In this document: positions 1 through 11,886 of the stretch, piece after piece
Position numbering within the stretch: position 1 is the stretch's first letter
Layout: each line of letters starts with the position of its first letter
Origin: Paralvinella palmiformis
Taxonomy: Eukaryota > Annelida > Polychaeta > Terebellida > Alvinellidae
NCBI GenBank assembly: GCA_025642065.1
Contig: JAODUP010000449.1
Span: 242,001 to 306,000 of the forward strand
Direction: 5' to 3'
Length of the DNA stretch: 64,000 nucleotides
Made by a program: the position numbers and the translations under genes
The notes under the pieces: model-generated
The model's database searches: none
What the model saw: the letters and a program-made list of their open reading frames with translations, nothing else
What the model was told of the DNA's origin: nothing

Positions 1-2098
1 TTCCAATTGTTCCATATAATGGGAAAATTGACTAACGGCAACTTACTGGATAGTGCAGAGTTACATCGAGGTACATGCATATGACTAGATTGCCTTGTCA
101 CGCGATTTTCCTGTACCTCAGAATTTAGACGGAATAGGCCATCGAAGGATATAGGAAGTCTCTTGTTAATAAAGTCGTCCATGAACAAACATACGTGGTA
201 CTGATACATGTCACTTAATTTTAAGATTTCACAATTTTTGAATAAGGGATCGGTATGATTGTTATAACCCGCATTATTAATAATACGAATAGCTCTTTTC
301 TGCACACAGTTTTCTGAAGGATTGATGAATTGGCGTTCCCCCAAATTAGTAAACCATATGAGATATATGGTTGTATGAGAGCCAGGTATAAACTTTTCAG
401 ACTGTTTTTTGGTTGGAATTTCTTTACTTGTTTTATGCCATATAAGGCCCGAGAAATCTTATTTTTCACGTAAATCAAATGATATTTCCATGAAAGAGTC
501 TCGTCCAGAAAGACACCAAGAAATTTGGTGGTTTTCTCTTGGAATTGAAAACCCAATTTGCTCTAAATGAGTACCACCAACTGAAATGTCCAAGATGTTA
601 AAATCCAAATTTTTGTACCACCTTTGAAAACCATATATTTTGTTTTGTTTTTATTTAGCGAGAGACCATTTGCACAAAACCATTCAAATAAGTTATTCAT
701 TTCTACATTTGCCCTTTGATATAAGGTGTAAATATCAGTATCACTAATGTTTAAAAGAAGTGTCGTCTGCAAAAGATAATATATGTGCATTTGTGGATTT
801 TGATATATCATTAACATACATTAGGTATAGCAAAGGACCTAGGATAGATCCTTGTGGTACCCCACAGTTCATGAATTCAATATCTGACTTCTTTTTACCG
901 ATTTGAACATATTGTTTCCTATTCACAAGATAACTGGCAAACCATTTGTTGGCGACTCCCCTAATACCGTAGTAATTTAATTTATTTAATAATGTGTCTG
1001 TCTTTATAACATCAAAATTCAAATGCTTTTGAGAGGTCGCAGAAAATAGATAAGGTAACTTGCTTAGGAGTCGAATTATTAGCTATTGCACATTGATTTA
1101 ATAAATGTATAATTGGGTGAATTGTTGAGTGTTTCTCACGAAAACCATACTGATGTTTGTAAATAATATTATTACTATTGAGGAAGCTCATTACCTTGTT
1201 ATACATTATCCTTTCAAATATTTTCGAAAAAGCTGGGAGAAGGCTGATGGGTCTATAGTTTTTTAATTCAGTGGGATTAGCTGATTTGTGTATTGGAATT
1301 ACCTTAGCTATTTTCAGTTGATTGGGAACAATACCGGTAATTATTGATCTATTTATAATGTGTGTCAATGGATATTTAATGTATTCAATAGATTCCTGGA
1401 GTAGTTTGGAGGATATTTCATCATGACCTATACTAAGCTTAGGTTTTAATTTGTTTGTGATTTCGAGGACTTGATCTGGTTCTATAGTTTCCAAAAATTT
1501 TACTGTTTATTTGAGGTGTTTTCAAATAGTCATTAACTTTTTGTACGTTTTAGGGACATTTTCAGAGGTGGTTTTCCCAATTTTTGAAAAATACTTATTG
1601 AAGCTATTTGTTATTTCAGTTTCACCTGAAATATATTTGTTGTCTATTTTGAAAGTCTGGGGCCAGTTAGATTTGTCGTTTTGTTTACCTATTGCTTGTT
1701 TTAGTACTGACCACGTGTTTTTCATATTGTTTTTATTTAATTCTAGGAGATGGGAGTAATAGTTTCTTTTTAGCTCGCGCTTGGCTTTATTGAATAAATT
1801 CAAGTAATTTTTATAGCATTTAATGTTTTCGTCAGTTGGTTTACTAAGTTTCTTTTTAAATAACTTTGCCTTATGTCTGGGTCACGTTTCATGTATTTCT
1901 TATTGAATCGTGTTTTAAGCAAAGGAAATGTTTCGTTGAATATAGTTTTATAGATTGACATAGATTTATCATAAGCGGAGTTAGGACAATCATAACTTAT
2001 TATTTCAGAAAAATCCCTACAATGTTGTAAGTAGCAATAAATACTCGACCATAAAGTTAATAGTAATTTCTTCAATACCTCTCATAGTGAATTTTATT
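1..2098 (-). mobile_element. 5'-truncated, inactivated non-LTR retrotransposon (CR1/Jockey-type LINE)
   Basis: Reading the minus strand from about 2075 down to 1, successive frames give, in order, a linker of the kind that follows the endonuclease domain (2075-1522), reverse transcriptase (1494-563), thumb and connection (556-221) and a C-terminal segment (220-1) ending in a typical Trp-Asn-Asn-Trp block. The endonuclease part is absent and the sequence turns into microsatellite above about 2100, so the copy is 5'-truncated. Its 3' end lies beyond the left edge. Frame changes near 1015, 770, 560 and 300 show it is dead. Clade is uncertain within the CR1/Jockey/L2 group. Confidence 0.88.
563..1494 (-). 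pseudogene. LINE reverse transcriptase domain, frameshifted
   Basis: 1494-1012 carries the RT block NYRPISLLPAFSKIFERI and ends in motif A as FCDLSKAF, so the first catalytic Asp is kept. The frame then shifts and 1022-744 continues with GVPQGSILGPLLYLMYVNDI and the catalytic FADDT box. After another shift near 770, 817-563 continues with NGLSLNKNKTKYMVF. The catalytic Asp residues are visible but the reading frame is broken at least twice, so no active enzyme is expected. Confidence 0.88.
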
Positions 2099-2135
2099 GA
2101 ACTTTATTAAACGCTAGATAATGCAAGTATATTTA

Positions 2136-2190
2136 CGCACACACACGCGCGCGCATACACACAATATATATATATATATATATATATATG
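2136..2190. repeat. Compound (AC)n(GC)n(TA)n microsatellite
   Basis: Alternating purine-pyrimidine tract: AC and GC steps to about 2162, then about 27 bp of AT. It lies just outside the truncated 5' end of the LINE. Confidence 0.95.
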
Positions 2191-2460
2191 CATATTTATT
2201 TGACAATTCATAACTATTTTTAAATTTGTTTTCAGTGGGAGTTATTGACGTTATATTATCTGTATACACCCATTCATTCTCATTCACGTGTTCTTTACGT
2301 GCTTTAAAACACAGTAAAAGAAAACCCACTAAAACACACACGCATACATACAACAACAACAACAACAATAATAATAATAATACCACCAAATGTTTTTAAT
2401 AAATGTCAATAATAGCATTGAACATTTTATTGTTCAAGATCAGACATGCCAAGGCTCCAA
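2191..2460. other. Spacer with short (CAA)n and (TAA)n runs, no gene seen
   Basis: AT-rich sequence between two microsatellite blocks; short CAA and TAA runs at about 2350-2382. No coding motif recognised. Confidence 0.6.
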
Positions 2461-2461
2461 A

Positions 2462-2552
<91 letters not shown>

Positions 2553-2601
2553 GAGAGAGAGACACACACGCAGAGAGAGAGAGAGAGGGGGGGAGAGAGA
2601 G

Positions 2602-2638
<37 letters not shown>

Positions 2639-2988
2639 CACGAGAGAGAGAGAGAGAGAGAGAGAGACACACACACAGACACACTCTCTAGAGCTCTCTC
2701 TCACACACACACACACATACTCTCTCTCTCTCTCTCTTTAGAGCTCTCTCACACACACACTCTCTCTCACACACACAAACCCCGACACACAGACACACTT
2801 GGCGGCTTAGGGACTGGTGAGACATTACACATGTCTCAGCAAGAAAAGTCGCCACTCTGGATTCAGTCCCCTGAAGAAACGTCTAGAGTTTGAATTCACG
2901 GTTCGAGATTCTCTGTGCCTGTGCCTTATTATACACAGCTAACACACACACACAGACACACACAGAGAGTGAGAGAAAGAGAGAGAGA
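2461..2988. repeat. Large compound (AC)n/(AG)n/(TC)n microsatellite block
   Basis: 2461-2690 alternates AC and AG runs; 2685-2785 is (TC)n and (AC)n, the partial mirror and complement of the first part; a further (AC)/(AG) run lies at 2941-2988. Open frames here translate to His-Thr/Arg-Glu or Leu-Ser/Cys-Val strings and are artefacts of the repeat. The AG and TC halves could fold back on each other. Confidence 0.95.
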
Positions 2989-4835
2989 ATATTACACCAA
3001 ACAAATATTCTCCGTATAAGGTTTCTGTCAGAAATGATGTATGTGGGTTTTTTTAATAAATATTTCGCATTCAGAACGCTCGCCACCAGTTTGTATACTT
3101 TATATCAACTAAATTACAACGTCAGACAATTTATGTCCCAACCAGTTTCTAACAAAGTTGGCCACTTCGTGCAAACCACTTTATTCATAATAAAGTTGAA
3201 CTACTTTTGAGCCAACACGCTTTGGTCAGACTGATATTATAGTGCATAAAAGCACAGTTGGACACGTTGTGGCAAACCTGTTACACTTTCTGCGAAACAA
3301 TCAAAAACAAAAGCCGGAAAAACACCCTACCGACCCACTTGTAACAGAGATGTTCCGAAGTGTGCCCAGAATCACTTTACAGCGACATAATGCCACAACC
3401 GAATTAGGAGAAAATGACACACTTTGTGTCAATGGTTTGCTTATACAACAAGCCGCCACTTTCCAATTAAACCAGACGCCGACGTCAAAGACTGAGCGGG
3501 CGACCAGCGTACAATTACTGTCAGCGAATGAGAGAAGAGATCTAAAGAAAACAATTGGAACTCTCGGCTGAGAATAAACTCGTATAGATGATTATGTGGT
3601 TAACAACAGTCAGATCTCTATCGGGATGGAATACGTACTGTTTGGCTGACTGATTATAAATGGCCAACGAAAATAAACACACCAACAGAAGGGGGGAGGC
3701 CATAGAGTCAGTCATCAACCACCGAGCTAAACTGACGCCTAACAGTTGTTATCATCAAAACTAGAACACATGTTTGTTTCTGGGCCGATAAGATAAGGCA
3801 CGGAAACGTCTACGCTTGGCGTAGAGATGGAATGCTCGCTCGGAGGGTCAAACAAGGTTGTTGATATGCTGCAGCTACAGCCTAGAGGAATTAGATGATC
3901 AGATGAAACATCCCACAAATGCAGATAATACGTGTAACTGTTCCCCTCCGCGCCGGCACCTTGCTGATGGTGAGAGAGCTCGTGCGTCTCTGGGATTCTG
4001 GAAGCTTAGCTGTACGGGCTGGGACTTAAGCTCCTGGCGGATTTAAACAAGCCGGGTAGGTCTAGGAGGAAGGACAGGACGAAACCAACCACCTCGTCCT
4101 CAAGGTTGGAGGTTGGGCGTGGGGCTAACGACACCACCCCGTATAAACAACCCTGTTACAGAATCTACCACAAAACTTACAACTACCACAGGGGCCCCAT
4201 AGCGTACTTGAGCCAGACATCCTGGCAGTATGACCACATCTAACAGGACCCCATGGGGGAACATTCTTGTTGTAGCCTTATGTCCAACTGGGAACGAGGA
4301 GGATGAGTAAGTCAGAACGTGTAACTGTACCAATGGCATGAGATTCTGATGCAGTACAGTGTTGCCACAGGAAAAGGTTACAGTTGTATAGGTTTATATA
4401 AGCTGTGTCAGATACTAAAGGTATTTCGGAATATGACACCCATTTTGCCACCGCCGTCTGGAAGCCATCGTAAGCATGGTGATAACAGATCCCGGCACAA
4501 GATGGAGCCACCTTCTTTATTCTGCCAATCAACGGTAATTGTTAATCGCCAAAAGTTGGGATCTTGTAGTGTAAGCCACTTGTGCCCATAAACTGATAAA
4601 ACATCGGGATTTAAAGAGAAAAGCCCTATAAATCTCATTAAGAGTAAATCCGCCTCAATCTATTTTCCGTGGTTACAGACAAAAAAGTCAACCTTAAAAC
4701 TGAAACACCACCTGACGTGATATGCTCAAGATGTTCGTTTAATATTTACTTCAATATGCGTATCTGTGCAAGTGTACATGCCCACATACTCATCCGTATG
4801 CGGGCATGTAATTGTGTTGTTGTTATTGTTGTTGA
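2989..4835. other. Gene-poor stretch, no recognised gene
   Basis: An open frame of 109 codons (3242-3571, +) has no repeat composition but no recognisable motif. 3950-4300 is locally GC-rich and may be part of an unrecognised repeat. A short piece at about 3897-3935 resembles the post-B-box part of the SINE-D family (minus strand). Nothing else is supported. Confidence 0.5.
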
Positions 4836-4965
4836 GTTATTTAGCCTCATCACTGGTCACACATCGGACATGTGGCTAAGGAACAACTTGCTAGGAAAGC
4901 CAATCACACAAACATAGGCATTTACCAGATTCAAAACCACAAGCTTCCAGATTTATATCGGAACA
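4836..4965 (-). mobile_element. tRNA-derived repeat, family D, diverged copy
   Basis: Read on the minus strand it gives a B-box-like GGTTTTGAATC, then a conserved block with TTTGTGTGAT and TTTCCTAG, ending in a pyrimidine-rich TGAGGCTAAA. The order and spacing match the better copies at 18015-18171 and 43254-43424. Confidence 0.6.
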
Positions 4966-5457
4966 TCCCAGGTAATTATGTATATAGGCATATAATGTTA
5001 TCTTCACATGGCTATAAATTGTAACGGTCCTTGTTCCAACAATTCAATTTTATGGAGACCTAACCTAAAGGTTTTACACAAACCAATCAGTGTGGATAAT
5101 GCACATTTCACGTGGGAAACTCAAAGGGCTTACGTTGCTTTATTGGGTTTTGGGTTTGCCTTGTCACATCGAGTTTGACTTGGAAATATAACTATAATTA
5201 TGTCCCAAGTCAGTTGTTGTTGTACTTTAATCTGCTGGAGATTCAATTACCCGTAAGTTTATCACAAACATTATGATTGCGATCATCCGGGGCAATTATG
5301 TTTTCCGGACAGGACAGTTTCGGGATTCCAGCGTCCTGACTCGAAGATCTCACGATTTCGTCTCCAGGCATAAAAGTGTTAATTTGGTTCGATAACTGTT
5401 AGCAATAGAGTACACATCAGAACTGCACTACAGCCACTGGTTGAATAATAAGCGAGA
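4966..5457. other. No gene or named element seen
   Basis: Mixed-composition spacer without long open frames. Its last 15 bases (5443-5457) are the left copy of the target-site duplication of the next SINE. Confidence 0.5.
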
Positions 5458-5645
5458 TGGTGATGATTGATGTTTTACGGCCACTTTTGTGCACAAGGTA
5501 GGCTAAATGGGGCTAGCGACCTCCAAAAGGTAATGAGACGAAGTGAAAGACGAAACAACCTTCAGATATGCCCACGCCGGGATTCGAACACGGGTGGTAG
5601 TGACCTGTGGTCCAACACGCTACCGCTAGACCAGGGAGGCGCCAC
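5458..5645 (-). mobile_element. SINE-A, full-length copy with target-site duplication
   Basis: Minus-strand element: a tRNA-like head at the right end (GGCGCCTCC start, A-box around TGGTCTAGCGG, B-box as GTTCGAATCC), a body with CATTACCTTTTGGAGGTCGC and TTAGCCTACC, then GTGGCCGTAAAACATCAATC and an ATC tail at the left end. It is flanked by a perfect 15-bp duplication, GAATAATAAGCGAGA, at 5443-5457 and 5646-5660, which fixes both ends and shows LINE-driven insertion. Confidence 0.93.
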
Positions 5646-5660
5646 GAATAATAAGCGAGA

Positions 5661-6032
5661 AACAGCCAAACAATGATCAATATGTGTATCCAATGGTTGA
5701 CACGTTTGGCACCGGCCCATTTCTAAGCTATTACAATGTGGTGTTTGTTTTCATGTCATTCTGTGTAACTGTTTCGATGGAGGTATATTTATGCTCCTCT
5801 TTCAGCTATCCTCGGTGCTTTTTCTGCTTGAAATATTTATCATGTAATCTATTTATGCTGTATACACATTACGTATACAAGTTGTATCTGATAACACAAA
5901 CAACAACTTGGAAAAACAGCGTAAGAAGATAAATAAAACAATAATTAGGCATTCATTCTCTGCTGGATAAATAAAAGTAAATCAGCATAGAAAATATAGG
6001 GATTAAAAAACTCGCACAATCCACTCTGAGTG
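5661..6032. other. No gene or named element seen
   Basis: AT-rich spacer. An 82-codon open frame at 5684-5932 (+) is Phe/Cys/Tyr-rich without recognisable motif and is probably chance. Confidence 0.5.
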
Positions 6033-6188
6033 GTGATGATGATGATATGATGATTGATGTTTTACGGCCACTTTTGTGCACACCGTAGGCTAAATGGGCC
6101 GAGCGACCTACAAAGGTAATGAAGCGAAGTCAAAGATGAAACAATCTTCAGATATGCCCACGCCGAGATTCGAGACCACGGAGGCGCC
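6033..6188 (-). mobile_element. SINE-A copy with internal deletion
   Basis: ATC tail (as GAT repeats) at left, conserved body, B-box at about 6167-6177, then a jump straight to the extreme 5' end (ACCACGGAGGCGCC). About 40 bp between B-box and A-box are missing compared with the 5458-5645 copy. Confidence 0.88.
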
Positions 6189-6419
6189 AATCAATAGGTA
6201 ACGAGAAAGGGGACACTGTGGAGGTTACGTTAATGAGCACGATGTGATTATATCCAGTGTTCATTTATAGACTGTCACGAAGTGGACCCTGGGACAGATG
6301 CCTGTTGATGAAGTGGGCCCCGAAGTAGCCCGTGCGAGCGCCAAAGACGGGAAGCCATTCGTTTCGCCATGATGGTTGGCGGTTGTCATGACCATACTTG
6401 TGAAAAGCGTAGAAGACGC

Positions 6420-6632
6420 GCCCTTATTGGCCAAACGTCATGCATTTTCAACGTCTCGCCAATCAAACAACGCACCAAAAAAACTAAGCACTTTTAGTAA
6501 GTCATTCTCCACGCGGAATATTTAGTGGCTTGATGGTAAATTGCGGCCAATGAAATTTGTCGGTGGCACTTCGCGCGCAGTTCCCTTTTTTGCGTCCCTC
6601 ATCTGAAATTTCGCGGGAATCCCGCAAAAATT
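6420..6632. promoter_or_regulatory. Promoter-like cluster: three CCAAT boxes and a palindromic E2F-like site
   Basis: CCAAT boxes lie at 6426-6430 (reverse, ATTGG), 6459-6463 and 6547-6551, followed by an inverted pair of E2F-like half-sites, TTTCGCGGG at 6609-6617 and CCCGCAAA at 6621-6628. Arrays of CCAAT with E2F sites are typical of cell-cycle promoters. No matching gene is recognised on either side, so this is a motif-based suggestion only. Confidence 0.3.
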
Positions 6633-7339
6633 CATTCTAGAATCAATACTGTACATCGCTAGGTTAAAACAGCGTATTAATTGACCTATTCGTGTACCCG
6701 ATATATATTGGATTTAATTATCTGCGGTGAGGATGATGATTTCGTTCGTAATGTCATTGTTACTGATATCAATAAGCCAGGACTGCCCAAGAAAAGGGTT
6801 TTACATATCGGGAATATGATGCGATTGACGTTACGTTCCATACTGACCATATTTTCATATTGGACAACTCAGCAGAGCAATAAAATATCTGCTGAACGAA
6901 CCTTAAGGGCAAATGTGATCCTGTATACGATCAAAACTGTTTACTAAACGACAAGTTACACCTTAAATTCCACGAAAAGCGGCATACGAATGCGTACACG
7001 ACGTCCGGTATGCGATTTGTCTGCTTCCATATAAACGAATATTCATGCGTTTTCGGACAACTTCTGACATACTTTCCTTGGTTTGAAACCCGGCTTGGGT
7101 CGTGAAATTCCGGATTCAACCGTCCGATTTGCGTTCACATTTCCGTTAGCGCGAATCGCGCGACATGAAGCGATCCATTTGGTCGCATTCGAAAATTACC
7201 TACGCAGCAGCACATATGGAATGATGCTCGTGCGTTTAGATGTTTTCCATTTTGGTCGCGTTTGCATTAAGATATCGCATACAGCGTATATGGAATCTTA
7301 GCTTAGGCTACCCAACTGAAATAGCTTAAGTTTCTGGAC
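6633..7339. other. No recognised gene
   Basis: Open frames of 88 codons (6681-6947, +) and 72 codons (7083-7301, +) show no motif. Region 7083-7300 has many TCGC/GCGA steps, higher CpG than its surroundings. Confidence 0.45.
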
Positions 7340-8885
7340 AAAATGTGCCATTGAAAAGTCGTTGTGCTGCCTGACCTCCAACCCGCTCATTTGGTAACAT
7401 CATTAACCGACTACTTTGTAGAGAGAGGATCACTCGTCAGATCTTCCAAAACTACAATCACCCCTTTGTCAGTTCTGGATGTTGGGAAGGTCATATCATC
7501 ATCGTGTGGAGCATTGTCTGATCAGGATCCAATCCCTACATGGATCCTAAAACGATGGGTGGGCTGCAGTTGGTACCCGATGCAAGGCATTCGGCCTGGA
7601 TCGGTCTATTATAGGCCGGTATCGAGTTTGATTTTTGTTATCAAAGGTTACCAAAAGGGCCGTAGCTGATGAGCTAAAATCATTCCCTTAGATTAATAAT
7701 AACCTTGATGATGAACCACAGTCAACATACATAAATAGGTACAGTACTACGACTGGTATTTTAAAGGTAGCCAGTAATATTCATTCATCTATCAACCGGG
7801 ACAAAGGTGTGGTTATAACAGTAATACAAGTATCGCTTTTGACACCGGAGATTACCATATCTCAGTTGGAATGACTTGGTAATAAACTGGCTAGTTCTTC
7901 CGTCGTGGAACGCTCATCTGTGTAACCGTAGACAAGCTGTCACAGTTTTGGATACGACATCTGTACTTGCGGAACCCCAAGGGTCGGTTTCTGCCAGTCG
8001 TCTGAAATGTGCTCCCTTGGAGTGCTTTAAGATGATGATTGGTGTTTTACTAAACTATATGGGCCGAGCGACGTCCAAATGTAATGAAGCGAAGTCAAAG
8101 ATAAAACAACCTTCGGATATGCCCACGCCGGGATTCGAACACGGGTAATAGTGATTTGTGGTCCAACAGGCTACCGCTAGACCACGCAGGGGTCCCTTGA
8201 AGTGCTTTAAGGATGGCATCAAAATGTGGATGTTGAGAAATAGACTGAAAATAAATGACAGTAAAACCGAAATGTTTTGGCCACTCCTCCGCATTCACTA
8301 TTCCTCATGAAAAACAATTAATACTGGAGTCGGTATGCAAACTCATCAACCTGCAGGTCAAGTTGGGTATCTCGATATGATCTTGGATGTGCGCCTTAAT
8401 CATCATACTTACTGTGGAAGGTCATATAAAACGAGTGCGCCTAGTTTTATATATCCAGCTATAAAGGACCATTCGAATTGTTCGAAATGGTCTGTCTCCT
8501 GAAGACCCCAAGGAGGTTAGTCCATGCCTTTATAATTGCTCGACTGGTTTATCGGAATTCCACCCTAATCAGGAATTCGGATGCTTCCATTCAAAAGCTT
8601 CAAACACTGCAAAATTCACCGGGCACCAATTGTGTCGAAGACAGGCCGATATCAATATATCAGCCCTATACCCAAGACCCTAACATTGGCTTCTTGATTT
8701 TCACATATCCTTACTTATAAAGCACTGCATAAACAGCTGCCACCATATATCGCCAACACGCTGCAGCCATGATCAGCTAACATTAGGACACTGAGTTACG
8801 CGGACTCAGAACTTATCGCTCGTATCGGCGATCATTCCATTAAGCGTCACATATATTATGGAATTAGCTCCCTAACCAGGTGAGA
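7340..8885 (+). mobile_element. Old, decayed L2/CR1-type LINE, split by a SINE
   Basis: Plus-strand frames give the expected order of an L2/CR1 polymerase: DQDPIPTWILKRW (about 7524), YYRPVSSL (about 7610), ILKVASNIHSSINRDKGVV (about 7757), NAHLCNRRQAVTVLDTTSV (about 7911) and PQGSV (about 7978). After the inserted SINE come MWMLRNRLKINDSKTEMFW (about 8224) and RLVHAFIIARLVYRNS (about 8515). Many stops and frameshifts make it a fossil. The endonuclease region is absent. The equivalence of each block to the family is from general knowledge of L2/CR1 proteins. Confidence 0.85.
8032..8193 (-). mobile_element. SINE-A inserted inside the L2/CR1 LINE
   Basis: Standard minus-strand SINE-A with GAT tail, body, B-box and A-box, but lacking part of the 3' body (the GGCCACTTTTGTGC block is missing). 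Its flanks, 8014-8031 and 8194-8211, are an 18-bp target-site duplication (CCCTTGGAGTGCTTTAAG and the same with one change). The duplicated sequence belongs to the LINE reading frame, so the SINE arrived after the LINE. Confidence 0.93.
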
Positions 8886-9072
8886 CACACTGTCGTTCAA
8901 TAAACAATATTAAGTCTAATTTTAACACTCACCTTTCAACGTTGCATATTCTTAAGTTTGAAATGTCTGCATGTTTAACAGTTCATCTTGTGCTGGTGCC
9001 TGTTAAATTGTTTATGTAAACCACCGCATAAAAACACAGTTCAATCTTGTACTATATATTATAAATCAGTTA

Positions 9073-9103
<31 letters not shown>

Positions 9104-9668
9104 GGTCATCATCATCATCACCATTATCATCATCATCATCTTACTAAGCCCCAGCACTGGTCTAACAAACACACTTACCAGTATTATTCAGATCAAAACT
9201 CAAAGAATTCGAGATTAATACAACACACAGTATTACATCTGATGAACTAGTGGAATGCACTAAAGACTCCTCCGGACAGGTAACAGACGGAAAAAATAGA
9301 TTTACTAATGGCATCACCTTTCCTTATATTTCAAGACGAATGTAATTAATGTACTATTAGCCCCAAACCTAAGCCACTTGATACACATTCCAACTTTGTG
9401 CCATTTGTTTATTAAATGCTAGACTCATCTGCCGTAAATCGAAAAGCAATTAGCCAAACCCAAAAGCTAATAGGACGTAACCATTTCATTATGATGATGT
9501 ATACTTTCTGAAGATTATTTCTCAAATTAATTATAATTTCTCACAAACACCTAGAGCGGCCATTCGTGTGCTACTCCCGTTATTTATTAATAATCACAAT
9601 ATAACTTATAATTATCGACATAATGCATGTCCTGTTTGTAAACATGATTTATCTGCAATATACAATGT

Positions 9669-9672
<4 letters not shown>
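8886..9672. other. Spacer with (ATT)n and (ATC)n tracts, no gene
   Basis: Short trinucleotide runs at about 9069-9095 (TTA) and 9108-9140 (ATC). The rest is AT-rich with no recognised element. Confidence 0.55.

Positions 9673-9718
<46 letters not shown>
9673..9718. repeat. (TA)n microsatellite
   Basis: About 45 bp of uninterrupted TA. Confidence 0.97.
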
Positions 9719-9723
<5 letters not shown>

Positions 9724-10616
9724 TAATGATACTAAAAGAAGGGATTGCGGTGCATAGCCGAATAGGAAAATAAACAATATCAAATACAACAATAAAATAG
9801 TTATTGAGCCACTAATCTGGAAAAAGAAATCACATCCAACATTTTCTACCTGGATTCCAGGTAGACCATGAAAACTATTAAGGCCACCGACAATATACAA
9901 AGGTCAGACAATCATTTGACAAACCCAGCCAAATGAAGAAAGAAAAAAAAAACATTAAGAAACTATATTACTTAGTCAGCCCTCAGGACAATATTCATCA
10001 TACACTCAAACCGTGGTGCAGTTATCATTTATTTCATAAATCATTACAACACCTTAGTGAAAAGGTCGAAACAACGAGCCAGCAGCAAGTGCCATTTGTA
10101 AGGTACAGATAAAAATAAACGTTGCATTTGGAAGTGATGGAAGCATATAGCCTGCAGGCTGAGAGTTACACTAATGACCAAGTATCATCACTTGTGGCCT
10201 TAGTTTGCTATTTGTAACTCGCTGCCACGACGAGTTAGCCATAGTAACGTCTGTTATCTCGTTGATAACATCGTAGTCGAAATAGTTTTTGGCGTCGGGA
10301 TCTTTTGCAACAATGATGGATCAAAGACTATTGATGGCTTTGTATGTTGATAAGATCACTGCTTGAAATACGGATAGCTCTCTCTACGCTTGCGCGTACG
10401 TGGGTGCGTGTGTGCAGGTAGGTATGTGTGCGTGTGTGCGTACGCGCGTGCGTTTTGCCTCTCGTCATTTCCAACACACTCTTTTTTCACATTTAAGTAC
10501 CAGTATATAGTTCACCTGAAATGCACGCCCTAAAAACTGTTTGCTTTCAACTGTTAGCCCTGCAAGTGGTGTGTATTCGGCGTAAATACTCGGTTCCTTC
10601 TGGCACTCGCTTCACC
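9719..10616. other. No gene or named element seen
   Basis: AT-rich spacer with a GT/GC-rich alternating stretch at about 10395-10450 containing repeated GTGCGT steps. Confidence 0.5.
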
Positions 10617-10671
10617 TGAGACAACTAACCCGAGGACAACTCTTGGGACAATTAACCCGAGGACAACCCCC
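10617..10671. repeat. Two-copy tandem repeat of about 27 bp
   Basis: Two adjacent units share GACAACTAACCCGAGGACAA (second with ATTAACCC); they differ at the unit end (CTCTTGG versus CCCCCGT). Confidence 0.75.
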
Positions 10672-10727
10672 GTGAAAATGACATGATCAAACCAAAGCTA
10701 TTTAATTTAAGGACCAGCCCTAACTTC

Positions 10728-10812
10728 GTTATACAAGTAGCTAGCACTGGGTTTTTAATCCACGACTTCAAGTTCTCCAAAACAGTGCACTACTAACTGT
10801 GCTACGTCACTG
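10728..10812 (-). mobile_element. Possible tRNA-headed SINE remnant
   Basis: On the minus strand, GACGTAGCACAGTTAGTAG resembles an A-box region and GTGGATTAAAAACCC sits where a B-box would be. The arrangement is like SINE-D heads but no body is recognisable. Confidence 0.35.
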
Positions 10813-11423
10813 TCTTCTGCATACTATTTGAGTGAGTTATGTTTGATATAGGGGTATTTATGTCATAAATACAGCCATATAAAAGTGTGCCTTACCTAAC
10901 AATGTGTTGAACTAATGAGCCAAACTACATTTTATAAACTTATAATATTCCGTAAAATACAGGATCGAAAAAAATCAATTCGTGATTCACTTAAATCAGA
11001 TTTTTTAAACTTTTAATAAAATATGACTTCATGTGTCGTCAGATCATCCCCAAATTCGTCCGATTTACCACACTGAAGCAGCATGCCTTCACTTGACACT
11101 CTCTATTGTCTTGATCTCCCAAGGTCATCCCAACCGTAGATTTGTGAGAATTGTCACTGATTAGTATGACAATGACATGGTGTTAAAATCTAATTGCAAT
11201 TGAATTTAAAATATAATTATGTAAACATAATTATCTAGCATAAGTAACAATTGATTTTAAATAAAATTTCACTTCTTGTACCGCAAGTTAATAGATAAAT
11301 GTATTTTTTTTAAATTATCAGTAAAAATATAAGCAATTAAATCATAAAAATCAAATTAGTAACAAAAACATAAATAAAACATATTAAAATTTTAAAAAAA
11401 ATCAGTTAATATGAATACTCTGG

Positions 11424-11426
<3 letters not shown>
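10813..11426. other. AT-rich spacer, no gene seen
   Basis: Strongly AT-rich with poly-A and poly-T runs, especially 11200-11405. No open frame of note. Confidence 0.5.

Positions 11427-11479
<53 letters not shown>
11427..11479. repeat. (TA)n microsatellite
   Basis: About 53 bp of TA. Flanking open frames encoding Ile-Tyr strings are artefacts. Confidence 0.97.
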
Positions 11480-11482
<3 letters not shown>

Positions 11483-11886
11483 ATTATAACAGTTGAGTCC
11501 CAAAGCAAATTTAGTAGCTTTGCTGCTAAACAACTGTCAGACATGGTTAATTTCAAAGTTCCTACCTTATTAAAATTGGCAATAAACAAATTTGGCCATA
11601 AAACTTGTGCGTTTACATTGGTCATGCTAATCTAGTGCTCGTAATTCTAACAATCTGGACTATTGTATGTACAGCAGAATCGCAACGTCCACTACACCCC
11701 CCACCCCCTTACTCCTCCTCCTCCTCCTTCGGTTGCTGACATCAGACTTTGGTTGGTGAGATACATCTTTACGTATTTGGTAAAGATGTCAGATGGCGAT
11801 TAGACGGACTTAATGACATAATGTCAGCCCGTTTCTCGTATATGTCAGTGAAGATGGGTGATGGGTGTTTGTGTGTATTTGTCGTG
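11480..11886. other. No gene or named element seen
   Basis: Contains a short C-rich and (CTC)n stretch at about 11694-11730; otherwise unremarkable. Confidence 0.5.

Noticed and set aside
2390..2893. Open frames up to 167 codons on both strands
   Set aside because: They are translations of AC/AG/TC microsatellites (His-Thr, Arg-Glu, Leu-Ser and Cys-Val strings).
3950..4300. GC-rich block resembling the 5' region of a LINE
   Set aside because: The frames hold no endonuclease motif and I could not place it in a family; left as unexplained spacer.
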